Source of the DNA: Maricaulis sp048270095
GTDB lineage: Bacteria > Pseudomonadota > Alphaproteobacteria > Caulobacterales > Maricaulaceae
Length of the DNA: 64,000 bases
Reading direction: 5' to 3'
NCBI RefSeq assembly: GCF_048270095.1
Contig: NZ_JBLWTL010000011.1
Location: 14,104-78,103 of the forward strand
In this document: positions 49,952 through 59,700 of the stretch, in pieces
Layout: the number at the start of each line of letters is the position of its first letter
Position numbering within the stretch: position 1 is the stretch's first letter
Notes under the pieces: generated by a model
Database searches by the model: none
What the model was told of the DNA's origin: nothing
The model's input: only the letters and a program-made list of their open reading frames with translations
Position numbers and translations under genes: made by a program

Positions 49952-51159
49952 TGACGGCGCGGCGCATTTCCGTTCTCGGCGCGACGGGGTCTGTGGGGTT
50001 GGCGACGCTGGATCTGATCGAGCGCGCAGAGCCGGGGCGCTTTGAAGTCGTGGCGCTGACCGCGAACCGCAATGCGGCCGCCCTTGCCAAGCTGGCGATC
50101 CAGCACAGGGCGCGCTTTGTTGCCATCGGGGATCCGGCCGCTGCACCGGATCTGCGCGAAGCGCTGAGCGGTCATCCGGAGATCGAGATCGGGATTGGCG
50201 CTGCCGCGATCGTCGAGGCGGCCAGCCGGCCTGCGGACTGGACCATGGCGGCCATTGTCGGGGCTGCAGGCCTGAAACCCACCCTGGCAGCCTTGCGTCA
50301 GGGACGGGCCCTCGCTTTCGCCAACAAGGAGTGCCTGGTATGCGCCGGCGCGCTCTTCATGCGCGAGGCTGCGGCTTGCGGCACGCGCCTCTTGCCAGTG
50401 GATTCAGAGCATAATGCCGTCTTCCAGGTGTTTGATTTCGAGCGTCCCGAAGCGATTAGAGCCATCACACTGACCGCGTCCGGCGGTCCGTTTCGCACCT
50501 GGTCGCTCGACCGGATGCGCAGCGCCCGGCGTGGAGATGCGCTCGCGCACCCGACCTGGGAAATGGGCGCCAAGATCACGATCGACAGCGCCACCATGAT
50601 GAATAAGGGGCTCGAGATTATTGAGGCCTGCTGGCTATTTGACCTGCCGCCGGAACGTGTTGATGTCGTGGTGCATCCGCAATCCATTGTCCACGGCATG
50701 GTGGAATACGAGGATGGCAGTGTTCTGGCCCAATTAGGGTCACCGGACATGCGCACCCCGATCGCCAGCGCTCTGGCCTGGCCACAGCGCATGCGTGCGC
50801 CGGTCGAGCGGCTGCGGCTCAGCGATATTGCACGCCTCGATTTTGAGGCTCCGGATGATGTCCGTTTTCCGGCACTGCGCCTGGCGCGAGCGGTCATCTC
50901 GGCGGGCGGTCCGGCACCGGCCGTATTCAACGCCGCCAATGAAATTGCCGTAGCGGCTTTCCTGCAGGGGCAGATCGGCTTCCTTGACATCGCTGCCAGC
51001 GTTGAGGAGGTTCTGGACCGAAGCCTTGTCGATGCCGGGATGCCCAAAACAGTCGGCTCATTCGACGATGTTTACGCCATCGACGCGCGGTCGCGAGAAC
51101 TGGCACGCGACTTGATTGACACCAGTGCAACACTAAGAGCGCGGACACCTTCGATATGA
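49948..51159 (+). CDS. dxr: 1-deoxy-D-xylulose 5-phosphate reductoisomerase
   Basis: Dxr commits DXP to MEP, the second step of the non-mevalonate isoprenoid pathway that feeds UppS. The 403-residue protein has the NADPH motif VLGATGSVG, ALANKEC-type segment (AFANKECLV), PVDSEHNAVFQ, ASGGPFR and KITIDSATMMNKGLE with metal ligands. ATGA overlap joins it to cdsA and to rseP. Confidence 0.96.
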   Translation: MMTARRISVLGATGSVGLATLDLIERAEPGRFEVVALTANRNAAALAKLAIQHRARFVAIGDPAAAPDLREALSGHPEIEIGIGAAAIVEAASRPADWTMAAIVGAAGLKPTLAALRQGRALAFANKECLVCAGALFMREAAACGTRLLPVDSEHNAVFQVFDFERPEAIRAITLTASGGPFRTWSLDRMRSARRGDALAHPTWEMGAKITIDSATMMNKGLEIIEACWLFDLPPERVDVVVHPQSIVHGMVEYEDGSVLAQLGSPDMRTPIASALAWPQRMRAPVERLRLSDIARLDFEAPDDVRFPALRLARAVISAGGPAPAVFNAANEIAVAAFLQGQIGFLDIAASVEEVLDRSLVDAGMPKTVGSFDDVYAIDARSRELARDLIDTSATLRARTPSI

Positions 51160-52328
51160 GCCTGATTGGCAGCGGATTTCTGACCATATTCTCCTTCGTC
51201 TTCCTGATCTCCATCGTCGTGGTGATTCATGAACTCGGGCATTATTGGGCCGGCCGGGTCTGCGGTGTGCATGCCGAAGCCTTTTCTATGGGTTTTGGCC
51301 CGACGCTTGTCTCCTGGCGGGACAAGCAAGGGACGGTCTGGCGTATCGCTGCCTTTCCGCTGGGCGGCTATGTCAAATTCCTGGGCGATGCCGGTGCGGC
51401 CAGCGAGCCGGACGAGGCCAAGCTCGCCGAGATCCGGGAACGTATGGGGGCGGACGCAGAGAAATGTTATCATTTCAAACCGATCTGGCAGCGCGCCTTC
51501 ATTACGGCCGCTGGACCAATCGCCAATTTCATTCTGGCGATCACGATTTTTGCCAGCCTCGCGCTCTCGCTTGGCGTCAATTATCTCGAACCGGTCGTTG
51601 GCGGCTTCACAGAAGAATCGTCGGCCGAGGAAGCCGGTTTCCAGGTGGGCGACCGGATCACGGCGATCAACGCCCAGCCGGTCAACCGGTTTCGCGACAT
51701 TACCAGCGAAGTGAGCTGGCGGCCCGGTGAGCGGCTGATCTTCCAGGTCGAGCGCGATGGTGAAACCCTCGCTCTCGAGGCGGCGCCGACCCTGACCATT
51801 GTTGCCGATTCCTATGGCGGTGAACGCCAGATCGCGCGTCTGGGCATTCAGTCCACCGGTATCGCGCAGCGCCGCAGCTTCGACCCGCTCACGGCCATCG
51901 GCTACGGGATGGACCAGACCTGGACTGTGGTGTCGATGACCGGACGGTATGTCAGCTATGTGGTGACTGGCCGTTCGCCGCCGACCATGCTGAACGGTCC
52001 GCTGGGTATTGCGACCACGGCCGGACAAACCGCAATTTCCAGTGTCGAGCATGGTGAAGACGCTGCCCAAAGCCTGTTTCTCTTGCTGATAAACCTTGTG
52101 AATCTGGCCGGGTTTCTCTCCGTTGGACTGGGTTTAGTGAATCTTTTGCCGATACCGATCCTCGACGGCGGGCATCTGGTGTATTACGCCTATGAGGCGG
52201 TTGCCCGGCGTCCTTTGAGTATGAAGGCGCAGGCGATCGGTTTTCGTGTGGGTCTTGCACTTGTCCTCGGGATGATGCTTGTAGCGACCTGGAATGACCT
52301 GAATTATCTTCTCGGCCAGATTTTCTGA
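51156..52328 (+). CDS. rseP: Site-2 intramembrane metalloprotease RseP/MmpA family
   Basis: A site-2 protease that cleaves membrane substrates such as anti-sigma factors; in Caulobacter the homologue MmpA clears PodJ fragments. The 390-residue protein has zinc motif HELGH (H25, E26, H29) in the first helix, GPIANFILAI, one PDZ domain (about residues 135-215; AGFQVGDRITAIN), and the second active-site helix with LDGGHLVYYAYE. It precedes bamA, a conserved order linking envelope stress proteolysis with outer-membrane assembly. Confidence 0.95.
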   Translation: MSLIGSGFLTIFSFVFLISIVVVIHELGHYWAGRVCGVHAEAFSMGFGPTLVSWRDKQGTVWRIAAFPLGGYVKFLGDAGAASEPDEAKLAEIRERMGADAEKCYHFKPIWQRAFITAAGPIANFILAITIFASLALSLGVNYLEPVVGGFTEESSAEEAGFQVGDRITAINAQPVNRFRDITSEVSWRPGERLIFQVERDGETLALEAAPTLTIVADSYGGERQIARLGIQSTGIAQRRSFDPLTAIGYGMDQTWTVVSMTGRYVSYVVTGRSPPTMLNGPLGIATTAGQTAISSVEHGEDAAQSLFLLLINLVNLAGFLSVGLGLVNLLPIPILDGGHLVYYAYEAVARRPLSMKAQAIGFRVGLALVLGMMLVATWNDLNYLLGQIF

Positions 52329-52354
52329 CCGGGCCCAGCAAGCGGCGATTTTCA

Positions 52355-54718
52355 ATGGTAAGTGTTCTGCGCGTGCTCTTTGCGACCCTGATGACCCTTG
52401 GCCTTCCGGCGGTCGTATCGGCCCAACAACCCGATCCCGCGCCGGCGGAAGCAGCGGTCGAGGCGCCAGCCGCGCTGCCGATCATCCGTCAGATCCTGGT
52501 CGAGGGCAATCAGCGCGTCGAAGTCGACACGGTTCTGTCCTATCTGCTGATCCAGCCCGGCCAGGTTGCTGATGAGCGCCTGACCAATCTGTCGATCCAT
52601 ACCTTGTTGGCGACCGGTCTCTTCTCCGATGCCCAGATTGAGCATCGCGGCGAAATCGTCCTCGTCAGGGTGATGGAAAACCCGATCATTAATCGCGTTG
52701 TGCTTGAAGGCAATCAGGCCATTGATGACGACAAGATTACCGATGAAATCCAGGCCCAGCCGCGCGCGATCTTCACGCTGGCGCGCGCCCAGTCGGATGT
52801 CCAACGGATCATTGAGGTCTATCGCCGCTCTGGCCGCTTTGCCGCCACGGTGACGCCCAAAATTATCGAACAGCCGCAAAACCGGGTCGATCTGGTTTTC
52901 GAAATTTCCGAAGGTCCCGTTACCGGCGTTCGCCGGATCAATTTCATCGGCAATGAATCATTTTCCGACAATCGGCTGCGCCGCGAGCTCGTGACGCGCG
53001 AATCGCGTTGGTGGCGCTTTTACGGGTCGAACGATAATTACGATCCCGACCGGCTGGAATATGACCGCGAATTGCTGCGCCAGTTCTACCAGAATCGCGG
53101 CTATGCGAACTTCCGGGTGCTGTCTGCCGTCGCCGAGCTGACGCCCGACCAGGATTCCTTCTACATCACGATCACGATTGATGAGGGCGAGGTCTATAAC
53201 TTCGGCACCGTCTCGGTGAGTACAGAAATTCAGGATCTCAATGAGGATTATCTCGTCGCGCTCCTGCCCGTCCGGGAAGGGGATATCTTCCGCGGCGAGC
53301 TGATCGAGCAAAGTATCGATTCCCTGACCTTTGCCGCCGGCGTGGCGGGCTATGCCTTTGTCAATGTGCGTCCGGTGACCCAGCGTGATCGCGATGGTCG
53401 TACCGTTGAAGTTGAATTCGTGATCGATGAAGGGCCGCGGGTCTATATCGAGCGGATCGATATTGCCGGGAATACGCGCACACTCGACCGGATCGTCCGG
53501 CGCGAGCTCGACATCGTCGAGGGTGATGCCTTCAACCAGGTCCTGGTTGACCGGTCGCGCAACAATATCAGGCGGCTTGGCTTCTTTGAGGAGGTCGAGC
53601 TGGAGGAAACCCCGGGCTCTGCCCCTGACCGTGCCCGTGTGCGCGTCCAGGTCACCGAGCAGCCGACCGGCGAACTCGCCTTTGGGGCCGGCTTCTCCTC
53701 AACCGATTCCTTCCTCGTCGACTTGTCGATCTCGGAGCGTAATCTGCGCGGTCGCGGCCAGTTCCTTCGCTTCCGGGTGTCCGTTAGCGGGACGCGGGAG
53801 ACGATCGATGTCCGTTTCACCGAACCGCGTTTCCTGGACCGTAATCTGGCGGCTGGTTTCGACGTTTTCCGGGTCAATTCCGACTTCCTGTCCGAAGCCT
53901 CATTCCAGACCGCATCGACCGGCGGCAGCCTGCGTCTGGGCTTCCCTGTGACGGCGCAGGCCAATCTTCAGCTGCGCTATACCCTGCGGACCGATGATGT
54001 TCAGGTCTATTCGACGGCGTCCCAGGCGCTGCGCGATCAGGCCGGCAGCCGGGTGACTTCGGTTCTGGGCTATACCCTCAACTGGTCCCGGCTGGACGAC
54101 CCGATTGAACCGCATAACGGTTTCCGTTTTCAGTTCAGTCAAGATTTCGCCGGATTTGGGGGTGATGTTCGCTACGTCCAGACGGAGTTCTCCGGCTCCT
54201 ACTTCAAGGGCCTGTTCGGCGACGTCGTTGCCAGCTTCAACATGAATAGCGGGTTTATCCTGCCGTGGAGCGGTGACTCAGTCCGGATCAATGATCGATT
54301 CTTCAAAGGCGGCAGCTCATTCCGCGGCTTTGAAGTCGCTGGTATCGGACCGCGTGTTGTGACTCGCGACGACACCACGGGTGAGCTTGTTCGCCGGGAT
54401 GCGCTCGGTGGCAGGCTTTATGCAATCGGTTCATTGGAAGTCAATTTCCCGCTCGGCCTGCCTGAGCAATACGGTGTGCGCGGCAGCGTGTTCACCGAGT
54501 TTGGTACTCTGGGTCTGTTGGATGAGGCTGATCAGATCGATGAAGTCACGGGACAACTCTTCACCGTGGACGATCTGGCGCTTCGTGCATCAGCCGGGGT
54601 CAGCATCTTCTGGGATTCACCATTTGGTCCGGTTCGTTTCGACTTTGCCCAAGCCTTCATGCGTGAAGATTATGACAAAGCCGAATTCTTCCGTTTCAGT
54701 ACTCGTACAGGGTTCTAA
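52355..54718 (+). CDS. bamA: Outer membrane protein assembly factor BamA
   Basis: BamA folds beta-barrel proteins into the outer membrane. The 787-residue protein has a signal peptide ending near VSA-QQ, five POTRA domains (about residues 45-430; repeated GN/EG turns as in VEGNQRVEVDTVLSYL, LEGNQAIDDDKI, FIGNESFSDNRLRREL), and a C-terminal 16-stranded barrel (about 450-787). The barrel includes the RGF-type motif SSFRGFEVAGIGPR and ends FRFSTRTGF with a terminal aromatic. Signal cleavage and topology are inferred. Confidence 0.96.
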   Translation: MVSVLRVLFATLMTLGLPAVVSAQQPDPAPAEAAVEAPAALPIIRQILVEGNQRVEVDTVLSYLLIQPGQVADERLTNLSIHTLLATGLFSDAQIEHRGEIVLVRVMENPIINRVVLEGNQAIDDDKITDEIQAQPRAIFTLARAQSDVQRIIEVYRRSGRFAATVTPKIIEQPQNRVDLVFEISEGPVTGVRRINFIGNESFSDNRLRRELVTRESRWWRFYGSNDNYDPDRLEYDRELLRQFYQNRGYANFRVLSAVAELTPDQDSFYITITIDEGEVYNFGTVSVSTEIQDLNEDYLVALLPVREGDIFRGELIEQSIDSLTFAAGVAGYAFVNVRPVTQRDRDGRTVEVEFVIDEGPRVYIERIDIAGNTRTLDRIVRRELDIVEGDAFNQVLVDRSRNNIRRLGFFEEVELEETPGSAPDRARVRVQVTEQPTGELAFGAGFSSTDSFLVDLSISERNLRGRGQFLRFRVSVSGTRETIDVRFTEPRFLDRNLAAGFDVFRVNSDFLSEASFQTASTGGSLRLGFPVTAQANLQLRYTLRTDDVQVYSTASQALRDQAGSRVTSVLGYTLNWSRLDDPIEPHNGFRFQFSQDFAGFGGDVRYVQTEFSGSYFKGLFGDVVASFNMNSGFILPWSGDSVRINDRFFKGGSSFRGFEVAGIGPRVVTRDDTTGELVRRDALGGRLYAIGSLEVNFPLGLPEQYGVRGSVFTEFGTLGLLDEADQIDEVTGQLFTVDDLALRASAGVSIFWDSPFGPVRFDFAQAFMREDYDKAEFFRFSTRTGF

Positions 54719-54721
54719 ATA

Positions 54722-55309
54722 ATGAAATCGTTCAAACTTTTCGTCCTTCTCCCGATCTTCCTCGCGGGCCTCGCAGCCCCGGCCATGGCGCAGCAGAATA
54801 TCGCTGTGATCAATGAGCAGCGCGTCCTGCGCGAGAGCGTTGTCGGTCAGCATATCCGTACCCGTCTTGAAGCGATCGGCGCAGAAGTGCGCGCCGAGCT
54901 GACGGCAATCGGTCAACCGATCCAGCAGCAGACAGAAGCGCTGACGACCGAAACCGCTTCCATGACGCAGCAGGCGATCACGCAGCGTCCCGATCTGATG
55001 CAACGCATTGAAGCCCTGAACCAGCAGGCGCAGCAATTCGAGCTTGAGCGTCGCCGCCGCGAGCAGGAGCTTGCCCAGACCGAGCGCCAGGCCATGCAGC
55101 CGGTCTATGAGGCCCTCAACCCGATCCTTGAAGAAGTGGTTGCTTCGCGCGGCATCGATATCCTTGTCGATCGCGCCAACCTCGTCTTCTCGAGCCCGGA
55201 TGTTGATATCAGCGATGCGGTCATCGCCTTGCTGAACCAGCGCCTGCCGAGTGTTCCGGTCAATCGTGTTCGCCTTCCTGAAGGTGCGCCGGCCGCGGCC
55301 CAACAATAG
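54722..55309 (+). CDS. skp: Periplasmic chaperone Skp/OmpH family
   Basis: Skp holds unfolded outer-membrane proteins on their way to BamA. The 195-residue protein has a signal peptide (LLPIFLAGLAAPAMA-QQ), then the OmpH start IAVINEQRVLRES, and a long coiled-coil (about residues 55-135, Gln/Glu/Arg-rich) typical of the trimeric tentacles. It starts 3 bp after bamA, in the usual bamA-skp-lpxD order. Confidence 0.93.
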   Translation: MKSFKLFVLLPIFLAGLAAPAMAQQNIAVINEQRVLRESVVGQHIRTRLEAIGAEVRAELTAIGQPIQQQTEALTTETASMTQQAITQRPDLMQRIEALNQQAQQFELERRRREQELAQTERQAMQPVYEALNPILEEVVASRGIDILVDRANLVFSSPDVDISDAVIALLNQRLPSVPVNRVRLPEGAPAAAQQ

Positions 55310-55327
55310 AATAGTCAGGACAAGCCC

Positions 55328-56362
55328 GTGGCAGACCTGCGGTTCTATCAGGGGCTTGGCCCGATAACGATCACAGAGATCGCCGCACTTTCGGGTGCGG
55401 CGATTTCTGATTCAGCCATCGGTTCGATGATGCTCAGCGATGTCGCACCGCTCGAAGCGGCGCAGTCTGGCAAGCTGAGCTATGCTGAATCGCACAAGGC
55501 GTTGACGGCCCATGCCGGGGGCGGCCTGGGCGGGGTCTTCCTCATCGTGCCGCCCGATCTGGCGGGACTGGCGGGGGAGATGGGCGCCTTGAGTTTGACC
55601 CACCCCGCGCCGCGGCAGGCATTTTCCCGTATTGGGTCACATCTGTTTTCGCTGCGCGGGTTTGAGGGCACAGACCGCCAACATCCCGACGCCGACTGCC
55701 ATGAGGCCGCGCGGATTGCGCCGGGCGCTGTGATTGCTGCGGGTGCCTCGATCGGCGAGGGGGTCTCGATTGGTGCCAATGCGGCTATCGGGCCGGGTTG
55801 CCGGATTGGCCGTTTCACCTCGATCGGCGCCAATGTCACGATCAGCTGCGCCGATATCGGTGAGCATTGCAATATTCTTGCGGGTGCCGTGATTGGCGAG
55901 GCCGGTTTCGGTGTCGCAGTATCGGGTGGAAGCGTCATCGATGTGCCGCATCTGGGGACCGTGCGGATAGGGGATCATGTGACCGTAGGAGCCAATTCAG
56001 CGATTGATCGCGGCGTCTTCGGCGAAACCCGTATCGGTGACGGCTGCAAGATCGATAATCTTTGCCATATCGCTCACAATGTCAGTCTTGGTGATGCCTG
56101 CCTGATGCCAGCCTTTGCAGGCGTCTCCGGCAGCACGCGGATCGGCCGGGGCGTCATGTTTGGTGGCCGGGTGGGTGTGTCCGACCATGTCGTGATCGGC
56201 GACGGGGCCCGCATTGGTGCCAATTCAGCCGTGATGGCCGACGTGCCGGCTGGCGAGACCTATGCCGGCGCGCCCGCCCAGCCTATTCGTCAACACATGC
56301 GTGAGATCGCCGAAATTCGCCGCATGGTGCGCGCCCGCGCAAAAGCCAGGACCGGGGAGTAA
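55328..56362 (+). CDS. lpxD: UDP-3-O-(3-hydroxyacyl)glucosamine N-acyltransferase
   Basis: LpxD adds the second 3-hydroxyacyl chain in lipid A synthesis. The 344-residue protein has an N-terminal uridine-binding domain (about 1-110) and a left-handed beta-helix of hexapeptide repeats (about 120-290; IGEGVSIGANAAIGPGCRIG), with IDRGVFGETRIGDGCKIDNL and catalytic-region HNVSLGD. A C-terminal helix follows. GTG start. Confidence 0.95.
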   Translation: MADLRFYQGLGPITITEIAALSGAAISDSAIGSMMLSDVAPLEAAQSGKLSYAESHKALTAHAGGGLGGVFLIVPPDLAGLAGEMGALSLTHPAPRQAFSRIGSHLFSLRGFEGTDRQHPDADCHEAARIAPGAVIAAGASIGEGVSIGANAAIGPGCRIGRFTSIGANVTISCADIGEHCNILAGAVIGEAGFGVAVSGGSVIDVPHLGTVRIGDHVTVGANSAIDRGVFGETRIGDGCKIDNLCHIAHNVSLGDACLMPAFAGVSGSTRIGRGVMFGGRVGVSDHVVIGDGARIGANSAVMADVPAGETYAGAPAQPIRQHMREIAEIRRMVRARAKARTGE

Positions 56363-56366
56363 ACGC

Positions 56367-56810
56367 GTGTCTGAACGCATTGAAAATACTGAAATTCTCA
56401 AACTTCTACCGCACCGTTACCCGTTTTTGCTGATCGATGCCGCGGAAGATTATGTCGAAGGGCAATCAATCACCGGCATCAAGGCGGTGACCGCGAATGA
56501 ACCCTTCTTTCCCGGCCATTTTCCAGGCAATCCGGTCATGCCGGGTGTGCTGATGATCGAGGCGATGGCCCAGACGGGCGCGGTTTTGATGTACAAGACG
56601 CTGAAGGCGTCGCCCGATAGTGCCACAGTGTTTTTTGTCGGCGCCGACAAGGTCAAATTCCGCTTTCCGGTCCGTCCGGGCATGATGTTGCGGCTGAATG
56701 TGGTCGTAACCGCTGCCCGCCATGGCCTGTTCAAATTCCGCGGTGAAGGTTTCGCCGATGGCAACAAGGCCGTCCAGGCTGAATTTTCCGCGAAGGCAAT
56801 TGCACACTGA
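56367..56810 (+). CDS. fabZ: 3-hydroxyacyl-[acyl-carrier-protein] dehydratase FabZ
   Basis: FabZ dehydrates 3-hydroxyacyl-ACP in fatty acid elongation and competes with LpxA/LpxD for the same substrates. The 147-residue hotdog-fold protein has LLPHRYPFLLIDA, catalytic His in FFPGHFPGNPVMPGVLMIEA and the Glu in that helix. GTG at 56367 is chosen: GGGGAG lies 7 bases upstream and it follows the lpxD stop. The longer in-frame ORF from 56262 overlaps lpxD. Confidence 0.96.
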   Translation: MSERIENTEILKLLPHRYPFLLIDAAEDYVEGQSITGIKAVTANEPFFPGHFPGNPVMPGVLMIEAMAQTGAVLMYKTLKASPDSATVFFVGADKVKFRFPVRPGMMLRLNVVVTAARHGLFKFRGEGFADGNKAVQAEFSAKAIAH

Positions 56811-57604
56811 TGGACGCAACCAATATTCACCCCACCGCCATTGTCTCCTCCGATGCCCGGATTGGTGAAGGAGTCGAGATCGGCCCCTTCTGCATCGTCG
56901 GCCCCAATGTCATCCTGCACGACCGCGTCCGGCTGGTCTCGCACGCGACCGTCGATGGCTATACCGAGATCGGTGATGACTGCGTGCTGTATCCGGGCGT
57001 GCATCTGGGCCATCCGCCGCAGGACTTCAAATACCAGGGCGAGGAAACATGGCTCATCCTGGGGCAGCGCAATATCATGCGCGAGGGTGTGACGATGCAT
57101 CCCGGGACAGCCTTCGACAAGGCGCGCACGATTGTCGGGAATGATTGCTATTTCATGGCCGGCTCGCACATCGCCCATGACTGCATCGTGGGCGACCGCG
57201 TTGTGCTGGCCAATGGCGCCCAGATCGCGGGCTCGTCCCAGATTGGTGACCATGTCATTTTTGGCGGTCTGTCCGGCGTGGTCCAGAAGACCCGCGTTGG
57301 CCGGCACGCCTTTATCGGCGCGATGACCAAGGTCGCCGCCGATGTGATCCCCTACGGATCGGTCAATGGCAATGATGCCTATCTGGTGGGGCTGAACGTG
57401 GTCGGGCTGAAACGCCGGGGCATGCCGCGCGAGGCGCTGCGTGATCTGCGCGCCGCCTACCGCTTGCTGTTTGCCGAGGAGGGCACCTTCCAGGAACGCC
57501 TCTCCGATGCCGCCGAACTTTATTCCCACAATGACCATGTGATGGAGATCATCGCCTTTATCCGCGCCTCGTCGAAACGCGCGCTTTGTATGCCCCATGC
57601 CTGA
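56810..57604 (+). CDS. lpxA: UDP-N-acetylglucosamine acyltransferase
   Basis: LpxA catalyses the first step of lipid A synthesis, 3-O-acylation of UDP-GlcNAc. The 264-residue protein starts ATNIHPTAIVSSDARIGEGV, with hexapeptide repeats to about residue 190, the catalytic-histidine region MAGSHIAHDCIVGD and the C-terminal helical domain (RGMPREALRDLRAAYRLLF). The ATG overlaps the last base of the fabZ stop. Confidence 0.96.
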   Translation: MDATNIHPTAIVSSDARIGEGVEIGPFCIVGPNVILHDRVRLVSHATVDGYTEIGDDCVLYPGVHLGHPPQDFKYQGEETWLILGQRNIMREGVTMHPGTAFDKARTIVGNDCYFMAGSHIAHDCIVGDRVVLANGAQIAGSSQIGDHVIFGGLSGVVQKTRVGRHAFIGAMTKVAADVIPYGSVNGNDAYLVGLNVVGLKRRGMPREALRDLRAAYRLLFAEEGTFQERLSDAAELYSHNDHVMEIIAFIRASSKRALCMPHA

Positions 57605-58445
57605 TCAACCGCACTGGACCCGGCTTGGCCTGGTCGCCGGTGGCGGCGATTTGCCGGTCGAGATCGCGCACGCCATGGCCGGAATGAATCCGTTCATCGT
57701 GCGGGTGAAAGGCTTCGGCACGGACCCGTTCGAGGGGTTTGAGAGCGTCGAGAAATCGATCGGCCAGATTGGCGGTATCCTCAAGGCGCTCAAGGCGGCG
57801 GGCTGCGACGCGCTGTGTTTTGCCGGTTATGTGACCCGGCCCGACATCAAGGATCTGCAGATGGATGCGCGCGGGCTTGTGCTCGTGCCCAAGGCCCTGG
57901 CCGCTGGCCGCAAGGGCGATGACGCCATCTTGCGGGTGGTGATCGAGGAATTCGAACAGGCCGGCCTGACCGTGATTGGCGCCAATGAAGTGCTCAAATC
58001 GCTGGCCCCCGGCGCCGGTGTCCTGACACGAACTGCGCCGTCCCAGGCCGACCAGGCTGATATCGACAAGGCCCTGGCCACCGCGCGTCATATGGGTGAG
58101 ATGGATATCGGTCAGGCTGCTGTGGTCGCTCGCGGGACGGTTCTCGCGGTCGAGGCCCAGGAGGGCACCAATCCGATGCTCGACCGGCTGGTTGAACTGC
58201 CCGGCCATTTGCGCGGCCAGGCCGGTGAACGTTTTGGTGTGCTGGCCAAGACGCCCAAACCCATCCAGGAACGGCGCATCGACTTGCCAACGATCGGTCT
58301 GGAAACCGTCGTGCGCTGCGAGCGTGCCGGGCTGGCGGGCATTGCGCTTGAAGCGGGCGGCGCGCTGATCGTCAATCGCGAGGCCGTGATCGAGGCGCTC
58401 GACGCTGTCGGCATGTTCCTGGTGGTCAGCGAGGCGGGCCAATGA
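57597..58445 (+). CDS. lpxI: UDP-2,3-diacylglucosamine pyrophosphatase LpxI
   Basis: LpxI hydrolyses UDP-2,3-diacylglucosamine to lipid X, replacing the unrelated LpxH in alphaproteobacteria. The 282-residue protein has the N-terminal LGLVAGGGDLPVEIA, the QIGGILKALKAAGCDALCFAG helix, and the C-terminal catalytic domain with VVARGTVLAVEAQEGTNPML and DLPTIGLETV. It overlaps lpxA by 8 bp and lpxB by 4 bp. Confidence 0.94.
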   Translation: MPDQPHWTRLGLVAGGGDLPVEIAHAMAGMNPFIVRVKGFGTDPFEGFESVEKSIGQIGGILKALKAAGCDALCFAGYVTRPDIKDLQMDARGLVLVPKALAAGRKGDDAILRVVIEEFEQAGLTVIGANEVLKSLAPGAGVLTRTAPSQADQADIDKALATARHMGEMDIGQAAVVARGTVLAVEAQEGTNPMLDRLVELPGHLRGQAGERFGVLAKTPKPIQERRIDLPTIGLETVVRCERAGLAGIALEAGGALIVNREAVIEALDAVGMFLVVSEAGQ

Positions 58446-59608
58446 CAACGCCGCTCGTCTATATCGTCGCCGCCGAACGTTCCGGAGAATTGCTCGGCGC
58501 CGACCTGATCCGATCCTTGCGCAAGGAGCGCGGGGACGGGCTCGATTTTGCCGGGGTTGGCGGCGCCGCGATGGCCGCTGAAGGCGTTGAGACCTCGGTT
58601 GATATTGACGGGCTGGCGATTATTGGCTGGATTGGCGGCCTGCTGGCCTGGCGCCGCGTCAAGGAGCGCGTGGCGCTTACCGTCGCCGATATTCTCGCGC
58701 GCAAGCCCGATGTCGTGGTGCTGATCGATAGCTGGGGCTTCATGCTGCGGGTTGCCCAGGGCGTCCGCGCCGCCGACCCTTCGATCAAATTGATCAAATA
58801 TGTCGGCCCGCAAGTCTTCGCGACCCGGCCGGGCCGCGCGAGGACACTCGCCGCGACCGTCGACCACTTGCTGTCCATCGTCAGTTTCGATGCGCCTTTC
58901 TATACCGATTTCGGCCTGCCTGTGACCTTTGTCGGTAATCCGACGCTTGAGCGCATGACGGTCGGCGACGGGGCCGCTTTCCGGGCCAGCCATGGTCTGG
59001 CCGCGGATGCGCAGGCCATGCTGGTCCTGTTCGGCAGCCGGCCGGCGGAAATCCGGCGCATGTATGATGTGATGGTGCAGGCGATCGAGCGCATCCTGCG
59101 CCGCCAGCCGGACTTGAAAATCGTCATCGTGCTGGCCGAGCCGGTTGCGCACATCGTGCAGGCGCGTCTGCAGATTGATACCCGCATGCCCGACGACATC
59201 ATCATTGTCAGTGAAGCGGAAAAGGCCGACGCATTCGCGGCCGTTGACCTGGCGCTGGCGTGTTCCGGTACGGTGATCACCGAGCTGGCGACCACCGGCG
59301 TGCCAACTGTCGCGGCCTACCGGCTGGGCTGGATCACCTGGGCGCTGATCCGCATGCTCAATGTGATGAAATCGCCCTATACCACGCTGGTGAATATGGC
59401 GTCGGACTCCAACCTCGTGCTCGAGCACGTCCAGACCCGCTGTACGCCGCCGCGGCTGGCCGCCTCGACGCAGAGCCTGCTGGACTCTCCGGAGCGGCGG
59501 CAGAAGATCAGCCAGGCGCTGCGCCAGGCGACCGACGAGATGCGCGGCGAGGGCAAGGCCAGCGATCGCGCGGCCGAAATCGTGCTGCAATACCTGCCCC
59601 GGACCTGA
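58442..59608 (+). CDS. lpxB: Lipid-A-disaccharide synthase
   Basis: LpxB is a glycosyltransferase (GT19) joining lipid X and UDP-diacylglucosamine. The 388-residue protein has the N-terminal VAAERSGELLGADLI, VVLIDSWGFMLRVA and KYVGPQVFATRPGRA segments, FVGNPTLERM and the C-terminal TTGVPTVAAYRLGW. It is the last gene of the envelope cluster; a strong hairpin follows 41 bp later. Confidence 0.95.
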   Translation: MTTPLVYIVAAERSGELLGADLIRSLRKERGDGLDFAGVGGAAMAAEGVETSVDIDGLAIIGWIGGLLAWRRVKERVALTVADILARKPDVVVLIDSWGFMLRVAQGVRAADPSIKLIKYVGPQVFATRPGRARTLAATVDHLLSIVSFDAPFYTDFGLPVTFVGNPTLERMTVGDGAAFRASHGLAADAQAMLVLFGSRPAEIRRMYDVMVQAIERILRRQPDLKIVIVLAEPVAHIVQARLQIDTRMPDDIIIVSEAEKADAFAAVDLALACSGTVITELATTGVPTVAAYRLGWITWALIRMLNVMKSPYTTLVNMASDSNLVLEHVQTRCTPPRLAASTQSLLDSPERRQKISQALRQATDEMRGEGKASDRAAEIVLQYLPRT

Positions 59609-59649
59609 TCGCCGTCCTCAGCGCCAACTTCCTGACACCAGACCACAAA

Positions 59650-59678
59650 AAAGGCCGCCCGATACTGGGGCGGCCTTT
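59650..59678. terminator. Bidirectional terminator between lpxB and gltA
   Basis: An 11-bp perfect stem, AAAGGCCGCCC (59650-59660) with GGGCGGCCTTT (59668-59678), has a 7-base loop. It is flanked by an A-run on the left and a T-run on the right, so it terminates both convergent operons. Confidence 0.92.
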
Positions 59679-59700
59679 CTCATGATTGATCGGTGGTGGT